A stretch of DNA of 64,000 nucleotides from Loripinus fragilis (taxonomy: Eukaryota; Mollusca; Bivalvia; Lucinida; Lucinidae), in NCBI GenBank assembly GCA_964019695.1, contig OZ026518.1, forward strand, positions 106,674,305 through 106,738,304, given 5' to 3'. The position numbers and the translations under genes are program-made. The notes below the pieces were generated by a model. That model saw nothing but the letters and a program-made list of their open reading frames with translations. It ran no database searches and was not told the DNA's origin. Position 1 is the first letter of the stretch. The number at the start of each line of letters is the position of its first letter. Shown piece after piece: positions 33,839 to 44,588 of this stretch.

Positions 33839-33965
33839 CTGGGTTATATTTCATGCAAAATATTTTTTTTAGGAATACCATCAGAATGTCAAACCTTTTG
33901 GACCCAGATCAGGTCCAACATTTTGTTGGGCCAGATCTGGGTCAAAACTGTTTGAAAAAGTTCAA
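33839..33965. mobile_element. Palindromic MITE, family P1
   Basis: GCTGGGTTATATTTCATGC and GGAATACCATCAGAATG lead into CAAACCTTTTGGACCCAGAT/CAGG, which pairs with CCAGATCTGGGTCAAAACTG. It has the CAACATTTTGTTGGG loop typical of the family. Confidence 0.62.
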
Positions 33966-34275
33966 TCAATCTTTTATGTTTTTCCTCGCTCAGATGCACA
34001 TACCCAACTTTTCAGTTGGGCTAGGTCGGGGGCTAGGTACCTAAGAGAGTTTGGTCTGAATCTTCACCTTCCAACATAGTTTGTGTGTAACAGTATGAAC
34101 AGCCTTAAGTTCAATTTTTATGTTTGTTGGCTTAAATGATATTTTTATAAATTTCTGTGTTGTTCAGTAGACCCACTCAAGATTATTGACATATTCAGGC
34201 ATGATGAAGTGTGCAAATACAATACAAAATACCAAATAATCATAGTACCCAGCTGATCAGGTAAAATTTTAAGGT

Positions 34276-34595
34276 TTTTGTTTTGTTTGTTTTTGTTGCT
34301 TTACGTCCCAAGTCAACAGCTATGGTCATTGCGGGACGGTCAGTTCACCTAACCACACTTTTTCCTGGGCAGGCTTGAACAAGCGGTTAACCAGTAATTC
34401 GTGCACATACTTTCGCTTGTAACTGACAACAACCCTTCTTGAATAAATCAGCGGAAGGGAGGAGAATGACCGTAGAAATTATTTCATGATCAATCTCCAC
34501 GAAAGTATACGACCGGGCCGGGATCAAACTCGCGACCCCTGGATCTGCAGTCAGACACGCATCTGTAGCCAGACATGTTATCGACTGCGCTACAC
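34276..34595 (-). mobile_element. tRNA-derived SINE (family 2) with 11-bp TSD
   Basis: Matches 15558-15868 throughout, with tail TTTTGTTTGTTTTTGTTGC (A-rich on its own strand) and a tRNA-like head at the right end. AATTTTAAGGT at 34265-34275 recurs at 34596-34606. The B box reads GATCAAACTCGCGACCCC on the plus strand, a one-base change from the 15.8-kb copy. Confidence 0.9.
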
Positions 34596-34675
34596 AATTT
34601 TAAGGTAAAAAAAATGTACTGAATACAGAAATTGAAATGTAGAATAGACTAACTACACCAACAAGTGCGGATCCA

Positions 34676-34967
34676 GAGGGGGGGGACAGGGGGTCCGGAC
34701 CCCCCCCCCCCCTGGAAAATCACAAGTTATATGGGTTTCTATAGGGAATAAGCAATTGGACCCCCCCCCCCCCCCCAAAAAAAAAAAAATTTGGACCCCC
34801 CCCCACCCCTGGAAAATGTTGGACCCTCAGGAACCTTGAAAAATGATAGATTGCTTTGAAATCGACCATTTGACTTCTGTAAAATAAGCTGAGGACCAAA
34901 AAAAAAAACGTTTTTTTGTCAGACTGACCTGGTCCCCCCCTGACGAAAATTCCTGGATCCGTGCATG
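34676..34967 (-). mobile_element. 'CGCGGATCCAG' element, copy 5 (inverted)
   Basis: It starts GTGCGGATCCAGAGGGGGGG and ends AATTCCTGGATCCGTGCATG. It is rich in C runs (34700-34712, 34757-34775, 34796-34806) and lacks the nested palindrome seen in the other copies. Its orientation is opposite to copies 1-4. Confidence 0.55.
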
Positions 34968-35035
34968 ACCAAGCACAATGTGATAGGATAAATGACCACT
35001 GTGTTGTGGCTGAAAATTTGTTGAAAGTGTATTAA

Positions 35036-35275
35036 ACTATTAATAATGAAGGGGCACTGTACATTCATTTAAAAACAATTAATTATTTAGAAGTTCAATA
35101 AATTGCTGCAAACCTTAAACGATGGTACTTTGGCTTACATAGTCTTGATCTATTAAATGACAGTACCTAATACGAGTCAACTTTAGCCGTGTTGCACTCA
35201 GAAAGGCCAAAAGTCTATAGAGTTTTGGCCTTTGCGAGTGCAACGTGTAACGTTAACACCCATATTAAACCTCAA
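35036..35275. repeat. 240-bp tandem duplication, unit 1 (empty site)
   Basis: It runs from TAATGAAGGGGCACTGTACA through AATTGCTGCAAACCTTAAAC to GTAACGTTAACACCC. It includes a hairpin at about 35191-35245 (GTTGCACTCAGAAAGGCC...AAAA / TTTTGGCCTTTGCGAGTGCAAC in part). At the point where unit 2 carries an insertion, this unit reads AGTCTTGATCTATTAAATG uninterrupted. Confidence 0.9.
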
Positions 35276-35757
35276 CTATCTAAATAATGAAGGGGCACTG
35301 TACATCCATTTAAAAACAATTAATTATTTAGAAGTTCAATAAATTGCTGCAAACCTTAAACGATGGTACTTTGGGCTACATAGTCTTGATCAGGGGACAA
35401 AAATTCCACTCTTCCGCTCGCTATTACGAGTGAAGTCTAGAAAGGACGAGTAATTCTTCCTGTAGGACGAGTGCTTTGGGAAGAATTGCTCGGGGAAGTC
35501 ATATTACTCCCTTATGTTCTTTATTGCATACGCTTTTAAAGGACAAGTGCATGTGTTTGCAAGACGAGTGGAAATTGTAACACACTCGTCCTGCAGGACA
35601 AGTGCACTGTTGAAATATTTTGTCCCCTGTTGATCGCTATTAAATGACAGCACCTGATATGAGTCAACTTTGACCATGTTGCACTCAGAAAGGCCAAAAG
35701 TCTATAGAGTTTTGGCCTTTACAAATGCTACATGTAACATTAATACCCCCAATTTAT
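35276..35757. repeat. 240-bp tandem duplication, unit 2 (occupied)
   Basis: Same sequence as 35036-35275 with scattered changes. It includes the same hairpin at about 35677-35730, but it is split by a 239-bp insertion plus its duplicated target. Confidence 0.9.
35391..35629. mobile_element. 239-bp MITE with CAGGGGACAAAA ends
   Basis: It begins CAGGGGACAAAAATTC and ends AATATTTTGTCCCCTG, inverted. TTGAT at 35386-35390 recurs at 35630-35634, a 5-bp TSD. The interior has repeated GACGAGTG/GACAAGTG and CACTCGTCC words. The adjacent duplicate gives the pre-insertion sequence. CAGGG ends with a 5-bp TSD fit hAT5-type elements (inference). Confidence 0.85.
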
Positions 35758-35999
35758 AATAGGGGCAGCAACAGCTCATATGAAAATCACACTGCATCAC
35801 TGGTGATCTAAAAGTTAACATGCAATCTTAAATGATATTTCTAGTCTTCAGCACCACAAAGGCTCTCCCCATTCTGCTGCATCTGATCTTGGTCTACGTA
35901 TACATGTTGTTTGATCACAGGTCCATTTAAGCAAAACTTTTGAGAATAATATTGTCATTTTTTTCTTACCACCAATTGTGGGTACTGACACAACATATT

Positions 36000-37200
36000 T
36001 TTTTAGAAATTCTGGTCAGGCCTGGTTTGATACTGAGCTAGTTTGTGGACACCTGGTATGATTAGTTCAACTTATAGCATTGAGTTTTATTTTCAAATTG
36101 CAGGCTGCTTAGGACTTATTTGCCAGTGTAATATCATTGGTTGAATTCTTAAATGGCAGGTTATGATTTGATCAATGAAATGATATCATGTTGGGCAAAA
36201 TCTGACTTTTTCATCAGATGTGCCAAACCAAAAAGATGTCACTCTTCCTAAATTCGCGGCTAAATTGTTTCATACGTAAGTTGATCTGGGACAAGAAAGA
36301 CGTCAATGTTTACAACAAAACTACAAGGTTATTTACGCAGAAAACATATGTAACAAAATATGTTATTTCCTTTGCTCAACAACCATGCAACCACATGGAT
36401 TAAAAAAGTGTTGGAATGTTAGTTACACCACACAAGCTGGGAGCACTGTAAAATATACCATCTATCCCTTGATCAGATGCTTCTTTCCAAAAATAAATGC
36501 TACTACATCATTATAACCCACTATTGGGACACCTTAACTTATTGCCATATTTATCAGCTCCAACTGATGTTTTACAACCTAATCAACAATTTTTCAGTAA
36601 TGATGGGTTGTTTGTTCTGGGTTACCCAGTACTAAGCACTGAGGATAAAGTACACGTACGAAGGACACAACATTCGAACCATCAACATCTTTGTCATGAG
36701 TCTGGCACACTACCTACTGAGCTATGATGTTCCCATTTAACTAAACTTGCTGCTAGATTGGCGGACAGTGTCAATATTCATGCAGAGAGTTATTGTCAAG
36801 TTTTTTTTACCACAACCATCATCTACTGGCATATTTTTGTGTATAGGGTGCAGGAAAGGCTGTTGCTAGACCAGGTATGCGCTGATTGGTCTGATCAAGT
36901 TATTGCTGGTTGCCTAGTATCTCTCCCAATACTTAGGGTAAATACGGTACATTTCATTTTTTGCATGAGAGGCAATTTTGCATGTATTTTTTTGTTGTCA
37001 AAATAAAAACATATTTTTAAAATACATGTAATTATTCCTTCAGAAGTAACTTCAGAGTCTCAAACAGTTTGATACAGATCAGGCCAGACATCAGGTTATT
37101 AGAAGAAGACACAAACCAGCAAAGAGTTAACAGTAACTGTCTTAAAGATGATGCTTAGTCACAGACTCACAGTCAACAATATTTAAGTCATGTTGATCAT
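36000..37200. other. No gene recognised; SINE and P1 fragments
   Basis: At 36605-36730 a decayed minus-strand SINE family 1 is visible (CTGGGTTACCCAGTACTAAG, CACTACCTACTGAGC). At about 37055-37130, CAAACAGTTTGATACAGATC and AGAAGAAGACACAAACCAGC are a P1 half-copy. The rest is unassigned AT-rich sequence. Confidence 0.45.
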
Positions 37201-38349
37201 TTTCCTGGGTTGAACCAGAGCTTTAGCAGTGAGGAAGACATAACACAGTGCGGCCTCCGGTGGAGGACTGTCCTAAGTTTACCAACAGATAGGAGAGAAA
37301 AGTATCTTCAAAAATTCTTCAAAAATCATGTACCCACATGTATCTGTTGCAAATCTGACATGCCTAAGGCTGGACTAATAGGCCCAGAATGCCAGCAAGG
37401 ATGTAACTTGTTTGTCCATGCTTAAAACTTTCACTTTACATTAAGGTAAGCCCCACCGGGAAGATTTATACATTTGACCGCTATCAAGATTTAACATTTA
37501 CAATTATTTCTCTTTGTATCAGACCCATCAATCCCCATTAAAACAGAGATCTAAAAGCTGCAGCAATCTTGTTAACACCAATCATGTGACATATGACCCG
37601 TAAAAAGACCCACTCAGTCAAAGGAAAGGCCACTGTGGTTAAAATGTATCATTTTTACTTGATTTAAACTGTGACATCTTACACAGAAGTCATGACAGAA
37701 AAAATAAGACTAACATATCGAGAAAAATAAGACGTACATTGAGCCACAACTTGCTAAAAGGCCTGTTGCAAATGCATTTCTGCTGTTATTGTTGGCTTTA
37801 TAGATGCCACTTTCAGGTGTCTAATGCTTAATAGGGCATACAAACCTACAACTGCTTCTAAAATCAGAGGTAGGGATGTCAGAGAATAATCTCAATGATG
37901 TATGTAACATGACTACTGCTCCAACTCAGGACCCCACAATAGCAATCCACAGCTCTTAGAGACAGTGTCAGTATATGTAATATTCTTGTAGAAGCTGCTT
38001 TTCATATTGATGGCATACCTGACATGAATTCATAGATGCATTCAGATTTTATGAGCTTTCAGAAGTTATGTATGGCACATTGCATGCTGAACTTGCATGC
38101 ACGGCAATTCTGAAATAAGCTCTAATAGATATCTGATAAACAAATGACCTCTGACACTAATGTAACATTGGCATATATATGCAGAAAATTCAGACAAGGT
38201 ATGCCTTGGTAATCTTATATTCTAATTTTAAAGCTAGGTAAATTCCATATATGACATATTTTGTGGACAAAAATACCATGGGACCATGAACCTCTGAGCT
38301 CAGATCAGGTTGGGCAGATAGCCAGCAAGATCAAGGTCTTTGCTGTGCA
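37201..38349. other. No gene recognised
   Basis: TTTCCTGGGTTGAACCAG at 37201 is a SINE family 1 scrap. The rest is AT-rich unique sequence with no recognised gene or repeat. Confidence 0.4.
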
Positions 38350-38354
38350 CTCAT

Positions 38355-38517
38355 CAGGCCTCGAAATATCTGAAAATAGGCACTTGCCCTGCATCACAAA
38401 AATTGTTGGCATATATGGTGAAAATTTTATTTTCACTAGAAATATCAAATTTTTCACTCGCCCTGCAGCCTGAGGAACTCGTAAATACAAGCGGACGAGT
38501 GCTATTTTCGAGCCCTG
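38355..38517. mobile_element. 163-bp hAT-like MITE with 5-bp TSD
   Basis: The ends are CAGGCCTCGAAATATC and GCTATTTTCGAGCCCTG. CTCAT at 38350-38354 recurs at 38518-38522. CACTTGCCCTGCA and CACTCGCCCTGCAG repeat inside, and GACGAGTG is shared with the element at 35391. No coding capacity. Confidence 0.82.
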
Positions 38518-38659
38518 CTCATTGTCCATCTTAGGGCTCATTATAGAATCTACATGTGGGTGCCTACCTGAGCAGGTCATTTTGTTGGTTTTGTCAATTA
38601 GCTCATACATTAAACTTTTCATGCTGAATATTTTTATGTACTACACTCGTCCCCAGTTT

Positions 38660-38775
38660 TTGTAATAGTTATACCATGGGTTGTCCCCTTGTACGTGGAG
38701 ATAATTCACGAGCTTTAGTTAGTGGATTATCTTACGTACAGGTGGACAAACACGATATGACTATTTTATACCACC
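38660..38775. repeat. Imperfect foldback
   Basis: GTAATAGTTATACC...GGTTGTCC...GTACGTGGAGATAATTCAC faces GTGGATTATCTTACGTAC...GGACAAACAC...ACTATTTTATACC. A long imperfect hairpin; family unknown. Confidence 0.4.
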
Positions 38776-38889
38776 TACATCAGTGTAGACCTTGCACATC
38801 ACGAGATATATCGTGCTAAAGTTGGTAAGGGTGGTATAAATCCTGCAAACCTGCAGTATTCCATTTGTAAGCATGTACATTCAATCAGA

Positions 38890-38951
38890 GTGGAAACGAG
38901 CGTGGGTCCTGATCAGATGGCTTCGTTAGAAGCCAGCTGATCTGGACCTAC
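38890..38951. repeat. Hairpin, family P2
   Basis: GGGTCCTGATCAGATGGCTT and AAGCCAGCTGATCTGGACC pair around CGTTAG. Same family as 4.34 and 7.02 kb. Confidence 0.6.
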
Positions 38952-39442
38952 AGTGTTTTTTTACAAAAAAGAATAAATCTGGATTTAGCAGGAAAAAGGT
39001 TAAAAGTACAAAAAAGGTTTTTTGCTACTCAATTTAAGATGAAAATGAAATAACTTTGAACCCACTGTACCATAAAAATTATATTGTACCCACCTTTAGG
39101 CTAAACTTTATACATCATGATAATGGATTACTATCATTGTAAACAGCCAATGCATTATCTTTTAAAACACATTCTGAAGACATTTTTTCAACACAATACT
39201 GGTATTTTGCTTTCTTTATTTGCACCCATTTATCAAAAAATTTGATTAGCGGTAATAATTCATAACTGTATTAGATAAGATGCTTCTCTTTATCAGCCAA
39301 AAAAAATGTGTGCCCTAAGAAAACAGAGAAGGTGGAGTACATTTGAACCGCCTATCATGACTAGGTTTTAATTCTGCTGCACAGGCTTTTTAGTGCCAAT
39401 TGCAGTTGTAACACCCACTAGACCCAATCTACAAACTTTAAT

Positions 39443-39652
39443 TTTGTTTGTTTGTTTTGCTTGATTTGATTCTTTACGTCCCATCAACAATCTTTCAGTT
39501 AAACAGGGACGGACCTTCCTGGGTTGAACCAGTACTAAGCTAGGATAAATGTGTCTTGCTCAAGGACCACAACACAGTGACGCCGGTGAGGCTCGAACCC
39601 GCGGCCCCTCTGTCTCGAGTCAAGCACTCTACCACTGAGCCACTGTGCTCCC
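39443..39652 (-). mobile_element. tRNA-derived SINE (family 1) with 13-bp TSD
   Basis: On the minus strand it has AGGGAGCACAGTGGCTCAGT, GGTTCGAGCCTCACCGG and the tail GGGACGTAAAGAATCAAATC followed by AAACAAAC. TACAAACTTTAAT at 39430-39442 and TACAAACTCTAAT at 39653-39665 form a TSD with one mismatch. Confidence 0.88.
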
Positions 39653-39699
39653 TACAAACTCTAATAATAAAACTGTTACTTAATAAGTACTTCCAAGAT

Positions 39700-40375
39700 T
39701 CTTAATTGGTGCTTTCAAGTTACTTAATTGGTTTAAACTTTATTTCTTTGTATAAATACATAATAGCAAAAGTACAAGCACTAAAACAGTTACAAATTTT
39801 ATACAAAAGGGATTCAGAAAGAAGTATATTGTTACTTGATTGGTGCTTCCAAGTTACTAAATTGGTGCTTCCAAGTTACTTAATCAGTGCTTCCAAGTTA
39901 CTTAATTGGTGTTTCCAAGTTAATTATATCCTTCTAGCCTAGCACCCACTTGACCCAAAATAATAAAAGTGTTACTTAATCTGTGCTTCCAAGTTACTTA
40001 ATTGTTGCTACCAAGTTACTTAAATTGGTTTAAACTTTATTTCTTTGTATGAATACATAATAGAAAAATTACAAGCACTTAAATATTTATGGTTACAAAT
40101 TCTATACAAAAAGGATTCAGAAGGAAGTCTTGGCGCTTCCAAGTTACTTAATTGGTGCTTCCAAGTTACTTAATTGGTGCTTCCAAGTTACTTAATTGGT
40201 GCTTCCAAGTTACTTAATTGGTGCTTCCAAGTTACTTAATTGGTGCTTCCAAGTTACTTAATTGGTGCTTCCAAGTTACTTAATTGGTGCTTCCAAGTTA
40301 CTTAATCAGTGCTTCCAAGTTACTTAATTGGTGCTTCCAAGTTACTTATATGGTGCTTCCAAGTTAACTGGTGCT
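39700..40375. repeat. 22-bp tandem repeat with a duplicated 105-bp spacer
   Basis: The unit is GTGCTTCCAAGTTACTTAAT+TG. It is scattered at 39706-39925 and 39975-40025, then nearly pure for about 11 units at 40133-40375. A spacer starting GGTTTAAACTTTATTTCTTT and ending GGATTCAGAA is present twice (about 39729-39823 and 40026-40125). The whole block therefore grew both by unit slippage and by a larger duplication. Confidence 0.88.
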
Positions 40376-40774
40376 TCTCATGCTGCAAGTCTTGGCACAT
40401 TTGATACCCACCTGTCATGTAACCATCCACAGGACCCTGACTATAGAACAGTATCTCATGCTGGACCCGCTCTTCATCAGGGATACAGTCATCCCAGCCT
40501 TCAGAAGAGTCTGAAAAAGATAAAAATATTTAAATACTTAACATTTTATTGAAAGTTTATTGCTGCCAAAGAGTCATAGTGAATCTCAATCCCAGCTGAC
40601 CCACAAATTTACCAAGGGAACACATTGGGACCCAGGGATGTTCAATGATTTACATGTGAAGTTCTTTAATATTAAATAGAGGATCTTACATGAGTGCTCA
40701 TGTTTTATTGAATTTATAAAACAAGTTGGGGAAAAGAGATAAAATGCTAGGCTTGCCGATGTTGAGTTTTGGTC

Positions 40775-41097
40775 CCTGTGCAATATTCTGGACCAACCAA
40801 CAAGTAGTGTGTGCAAGGTTCTGGACCAACCAACAAGTATTGTGTGCAAGGTTCTGGACCAACCAACAAGTATTGTGTGCAAGGTTCTGGACCAACCAAC
40901 AAGTATTGTGTGCAAGGTTCTGGACCAACCAACAAGTAGTGTGTGCAAGGTTCTGGACCAACCAACAAGTAGTGTGTGCAAGGTTCTGGACCAACCAACA
41001 AGTATTGTGTGCAAGATTCTGGACCAACCAACAAGTATTGTGTGCAAGGTTCTGGACCAACCAACAAGTATTGTGTGCAAGGTTCTGGACCAACCAC
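40775..41097. repeat. 33-bp tandem array, locus 1
   Basis: About 10 units of CTGGACCAACCAACAAGTAT + TGTGTGCAAGGTT. Variants TAGTGTG and TATTGTG alternate. Because 33 is a multiple of three and stops are absent, several frames on both strands are open (135-246 codons). None has non-repeat domains, so I do not call genes. The array ends at ACCACCC and joins the block at 41098. Confidence 0.93.
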
Positions 41098-41465
41098 CCT
41101 TCTGTAAAAGTGCCATCGATTCCATCGATTTGCCATCGATTTGCCACCAAATGCCATCCAATGCCATGAAATTTAATGAAAAACGGTGGCAAGTAGTGGA
41201 ATTTGATGGAAAGTAATGGCAAATGATGGAAGAACTCAAATTGCCACTGTTTTTTGCCATCAATTGCCACCAGTAGTGGTGAAAATTTGTGGCATTCAGT
41301 GGCAAAGACTGAATATTCAGTGGCAAAGACTGGAAAAAACGAACTTTGTGAATTTTTTGGATGGCAAATCGATGGAAAAGAACTCAGAAAATAAACCAAA
41401 TAGCTTTAATGGTGAAAAAAGAGAACTTAGATTTTTTTAGGAATGGAAATCGGTGGCAAATGACT
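41098..41465. repeat. GCCATC/GTGGCA word block, locus 1
   Basis: It begins TTCTGTAAAAGTGCCATCGA, then strings of GCCATCGATTTGCCACC-like and AGTGGCAAAGACTG-like words on both strands. TTCTGTAAAAGTGCCATCGA is the exact complement of the border at 53200-53218, where it sits on the other side of the same array. Function unknown. Confidence 0.7.
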
Positions 41466-41574
41466 TAGTTATTTTGTTGTTGGGAAGAGACTAAGCTTTG
41501 GGGCTAAATCAACTGAGCCCTTTTTGCATATATGGTTGTTGTCGTTCTTTTTGTCTTTCCTAAGAAAAAGACTT

Positions 41575-41700
41575 ATTTCAGGACTGCTATCAGTTAAACA
41601 GTTTGGAGCCAAATTAGGTCTAAACTTTTTGATAGTCCTACACTGAAACCAAACCGTTTGCAACGTTTGTCAGAAGATGACAAAGGTATTAATAATTTAA
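41575..41700. mobile_element. Decayed P1 palindrome
   Basis: AAACAGTTTGGAGCCAAATT and CTGAAACCAAACCGTTTGC remain as diverged arms. GTCAGAAGATGACAAAGG matches the family's right flank. Confidence 0.4.
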
Positions 41701-42208
41701 TGTTTTAGTGCCATCCGTCTGTCCCATTAAGCTGATTACTTATCTTGGTCCGTTGTGCATAATGCCCACATATATATCTGGAAGTTCGCTAGCATATGTC
41801 TGCACGCCCACAAATTCATATAGAGCGCATGTGAGGCTTCGAAATGCATGCACCGTGCGAATATCAACGCTGATCACGTCAGTCATCGATATGCGCAAGA
41901 GTCGTCATGTTTACACACATACAAAAAGCAGACTTGCCTCTGGGTCTCTATTGTAACAATTTGTGCATACTGTAAGCGTCTGCGCGGATGCGCAGGCTCG
42001 CCTGGGCCTTTCCTACCCGCCGATATAACAAAGACCCAGGCGGCAATGTAAGGATACATTGTGGGATCTGTCTTGCATCGATGAACGTTTGTATGTCTGT
42101 CCTATAAAATTCATAGATTAAAATCTGCAATCTATATATATATAGCGCATTTTTAGAAGAAAACATGTAGTCCTTGCATGCACGAAGTATTTCTACAAAG
42201 ACCAGTCA

Positions 42209-42210
<2 letters not shown>
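41701..42210. other. No gene recognised
   Basis: More CpG-containing sequence than the surroundings. At 41970-42035, CTGCGCGGATGCGCAGGCTC and GCCTGGGCC recall the interior of the 6.7/11.4-kb MITE. No exon could be supported. Confidence 0.35.

Positions 42211-42211
<1 letters not shown>

Positions 42212-42274
<63 letters not shown>
42212..42274. repeat. (GA)n microsatellite
   Basis: About 31 uninterrupted GA dinucleotides. The 100-codon frame across it (Arg-Glu repeats) is an artefact. Confidence 0.97.
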
Positions 42275-42277
<3 letters not shown>

Positions 42278-42660
42278 GGGTCATGCACTATTTGCGTTTA
42301 TTTTGAGGCCCGCGTGCGTTTCGCGCGACCCGGTTGCAGTTTGGTGTCGTCACGGTTTGAAGTATCACAAAAAAAACGTCAGTAAAGTCACGTTCAAGCT
42401 CAATACAGCAGGAACTTTTCATGACAGACGCTCTTACGTAATCTTATTAAAGCAAAGTTTCAGAAAAGATGGTTAAAGAAACTGTTTTTCTTATATTCTA
42501 TATACATCGAAAGTGCTTGCTTTTAGTGAGGTCCGACAATGTATGTTTGTAGCCTTTCATATCTCTAGATAGGAGTGCGTATCCAACAAAACAATGTATA
42601 AATATGACGTTGTATCGACGTTTTTGCGCTTTGTCTTCTGTGTCGTTATTCAACCACCAA

Positions 42661-42762
42661 AACATAAACTGTGGTACTCAAAAGAACCATCTCAATGAGA
42701 CGGTTCTTTTTGTACTCAAAAGAACCGTCTTAGTGAGACGGTTCTTTTAGCACCCAAAACAA
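42661..42762. repeat. Hairpin family H, double copy
   Basis: Two hairpins in a row share one arm: AAGAACCATCTCAATGAGAC + GGTTCTTTT, then AAGAACCGTCTTAGTGAGAC + GGTTCTTTT, ending AGCACCCAAAACA. Other copies lie at 46.55, 48.45, 50.14, 50.22 and 54.24 kb. Confidence 0.8.
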
Positions 42763-44588
42763 AGAGTAGACATTAAGATTTTTCGCACAATTTCTTTTTG
42801 ACTAGACCTCTTAGGAGAATCCCTTTACAAAGACTTATCTTCTAAATTTCGTGTATTCAAATGGCCAAGCCACATCGACAGAAGAAACTCTGATGCTTAG
42901 CCCTGGTGGATATTTTGCGTACTGAAAACGGATGTCTGCGCATTTGCACATAAAGGACTGTGCTGTGTTTCATAATACTTAATTTTTTATTGAAGAATTT
43001 TACAGATTCTTTACGTAAATGAGGAGCATCATTGATATGTGCAACTTAACTGGAAGCTGGGTCCTACACACGTTCTATGGTCTGGCCCATTTGTGTTTGA
43101 AATCAGAGCGATGGCATTTTTCGCCACCGATTGCCACTCTGATATAGTCGAAGAAATCAATGAATAGGTACACAGTGGGATAATAAAAGGAAAGCTGCAT
43201 TTGACTGCTAAACATGACATGTAGTTTTCCTGCCTGGTGCCTCTTCGGAGAAACGAACTAACGTGTAAAGTTTAAATGATGAAATTTGAATGATTGTCAC
43301 TACAGTACGCCATTTTAACTTTTGCTTTCCAAGAGATTGTTATGCGGAAACATCTAAAGAGGGCGATCGTGGCTTGATAATTTGGTGGAATATTCAGGAA
43401 TTCGACTACGATTTGACGGATACAGTTGGTAAGTTGATTTGAATTTCTGATGGATGATTATCAGACTATTAGAAGAAAACAAAGATTTTTTTATGAACAG
43501 CCATGCGTGTGTGAACTCGCGCACACATGTGCGCGACCAGGGCGGGTGCATGAGGCTAAAATCTGGCGTTATAATCTATTCACCACTTGTATTATTAACA
43601 TATAAAACTTTGCCACGGGTTTGTCTGCAGTTTGTGATTGTGGCATTTCCTGATCATACTCACTTGTTATTTTTTGTAGTAAACTTAACTCTACCGACCG
43701 CTGGTTGTATGGTGGCAAGATCGAATGTAGAGCCGCCCGTGTAGAACTTAGAAGCTGGAAATATTGGCAACACGTGAAGACATAGTGAGCCTGTGTATCT
43801 GCACAGCCTCGTCAAAAATGTTTAATTTGATGATAAGACCAATTGTCCTAATGGGTTCCTAGGGCGTATGCACAAGTTTGGTTAAATTAAATTTGCTTAA
43901 ATTCGGCCCTATTACGTATTTTCCCCCAATTTCAGACGAAAAAATTCGAATCCGACCAAGCCTACTTGGCCACAAAAACTGTTGAAAAATTCTTAAAGGA
44001 CAAGAAAACATAATCATTTGGTATTTAGTATAACCGTTTTTCGGAATGCGCGAGTAACTTCCCTTACCCCTTTCATGATGGAGCGAATCAAGATCGCTGT
44101 GAGTGTTTTCTGCTCGTTATCGTAGCTTATATTGCTGTGGTAAACTGCTTATCAATTCAATTTTTACTTGAACGTAAATAAAACTATTGATTGCTATCAT
44201 TTGAGGAGAAGTTAGGAAGAATTATTGACGATTCAGTTGTTTTTAACTTTCGTACCGGGATCGAATTTTGCAGATTATTTTCGGCCATGGCTTCTTGTTA
44301 AATTGTACTACAGAGGCGAGTTCAACACGAACGTTTTACATCATTGAACGATAGCGAGCGCTTGCTCTACACAAAATGGCTGCGCCCTGTAACAAACAAA
44401 TCAAGCGCCCCCAACTTCAACCTCAATGTATTACTCTTCCACGCCCAATTGTAGGCATTTACGGATGAGCATGAAAACCTTGCCAATGGCTGAAAAGCAA
44501 AGGGAAACCCCTTCCCACCTTCTGTTTAAATTGTTCCATTTCATATATCAACACAAACATACGTTGTTGTTCCAAAAATAGAATCTGA
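42763..44588. other. No clear gene; two very weak first-exon candidates
   Basis: A dispersed repeat word, GTGATTGTGGCATTTCCTGA, lies at about 43632. At 44075-44098 an ATG opens eight codons (MMERIKIA) followed directly by GTGAGT, a donor-like site. At 44376-44468 a 30-codon frame begins in good Kozak context (CAAAATGGCTGCG; MAAPCNKQIKR). Neither continues into recognisable exons. Both are speculative. Confidence 0.2.

Noticed and set aside
40586..41399. Overlapping open frames of 135-246 codons on both strands
   Set aside because: All come from the 33-bp repeat, which is open in five frames. The translated repeats (VCKVLDQPTSI, LVQNLAHNTCW and others) are mutually exclusive readings of one array.
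42174..42476. 100-codon frame with Arg-Glu repeats
   Set aside because: It is produced by the (GA)31 microsatellite.
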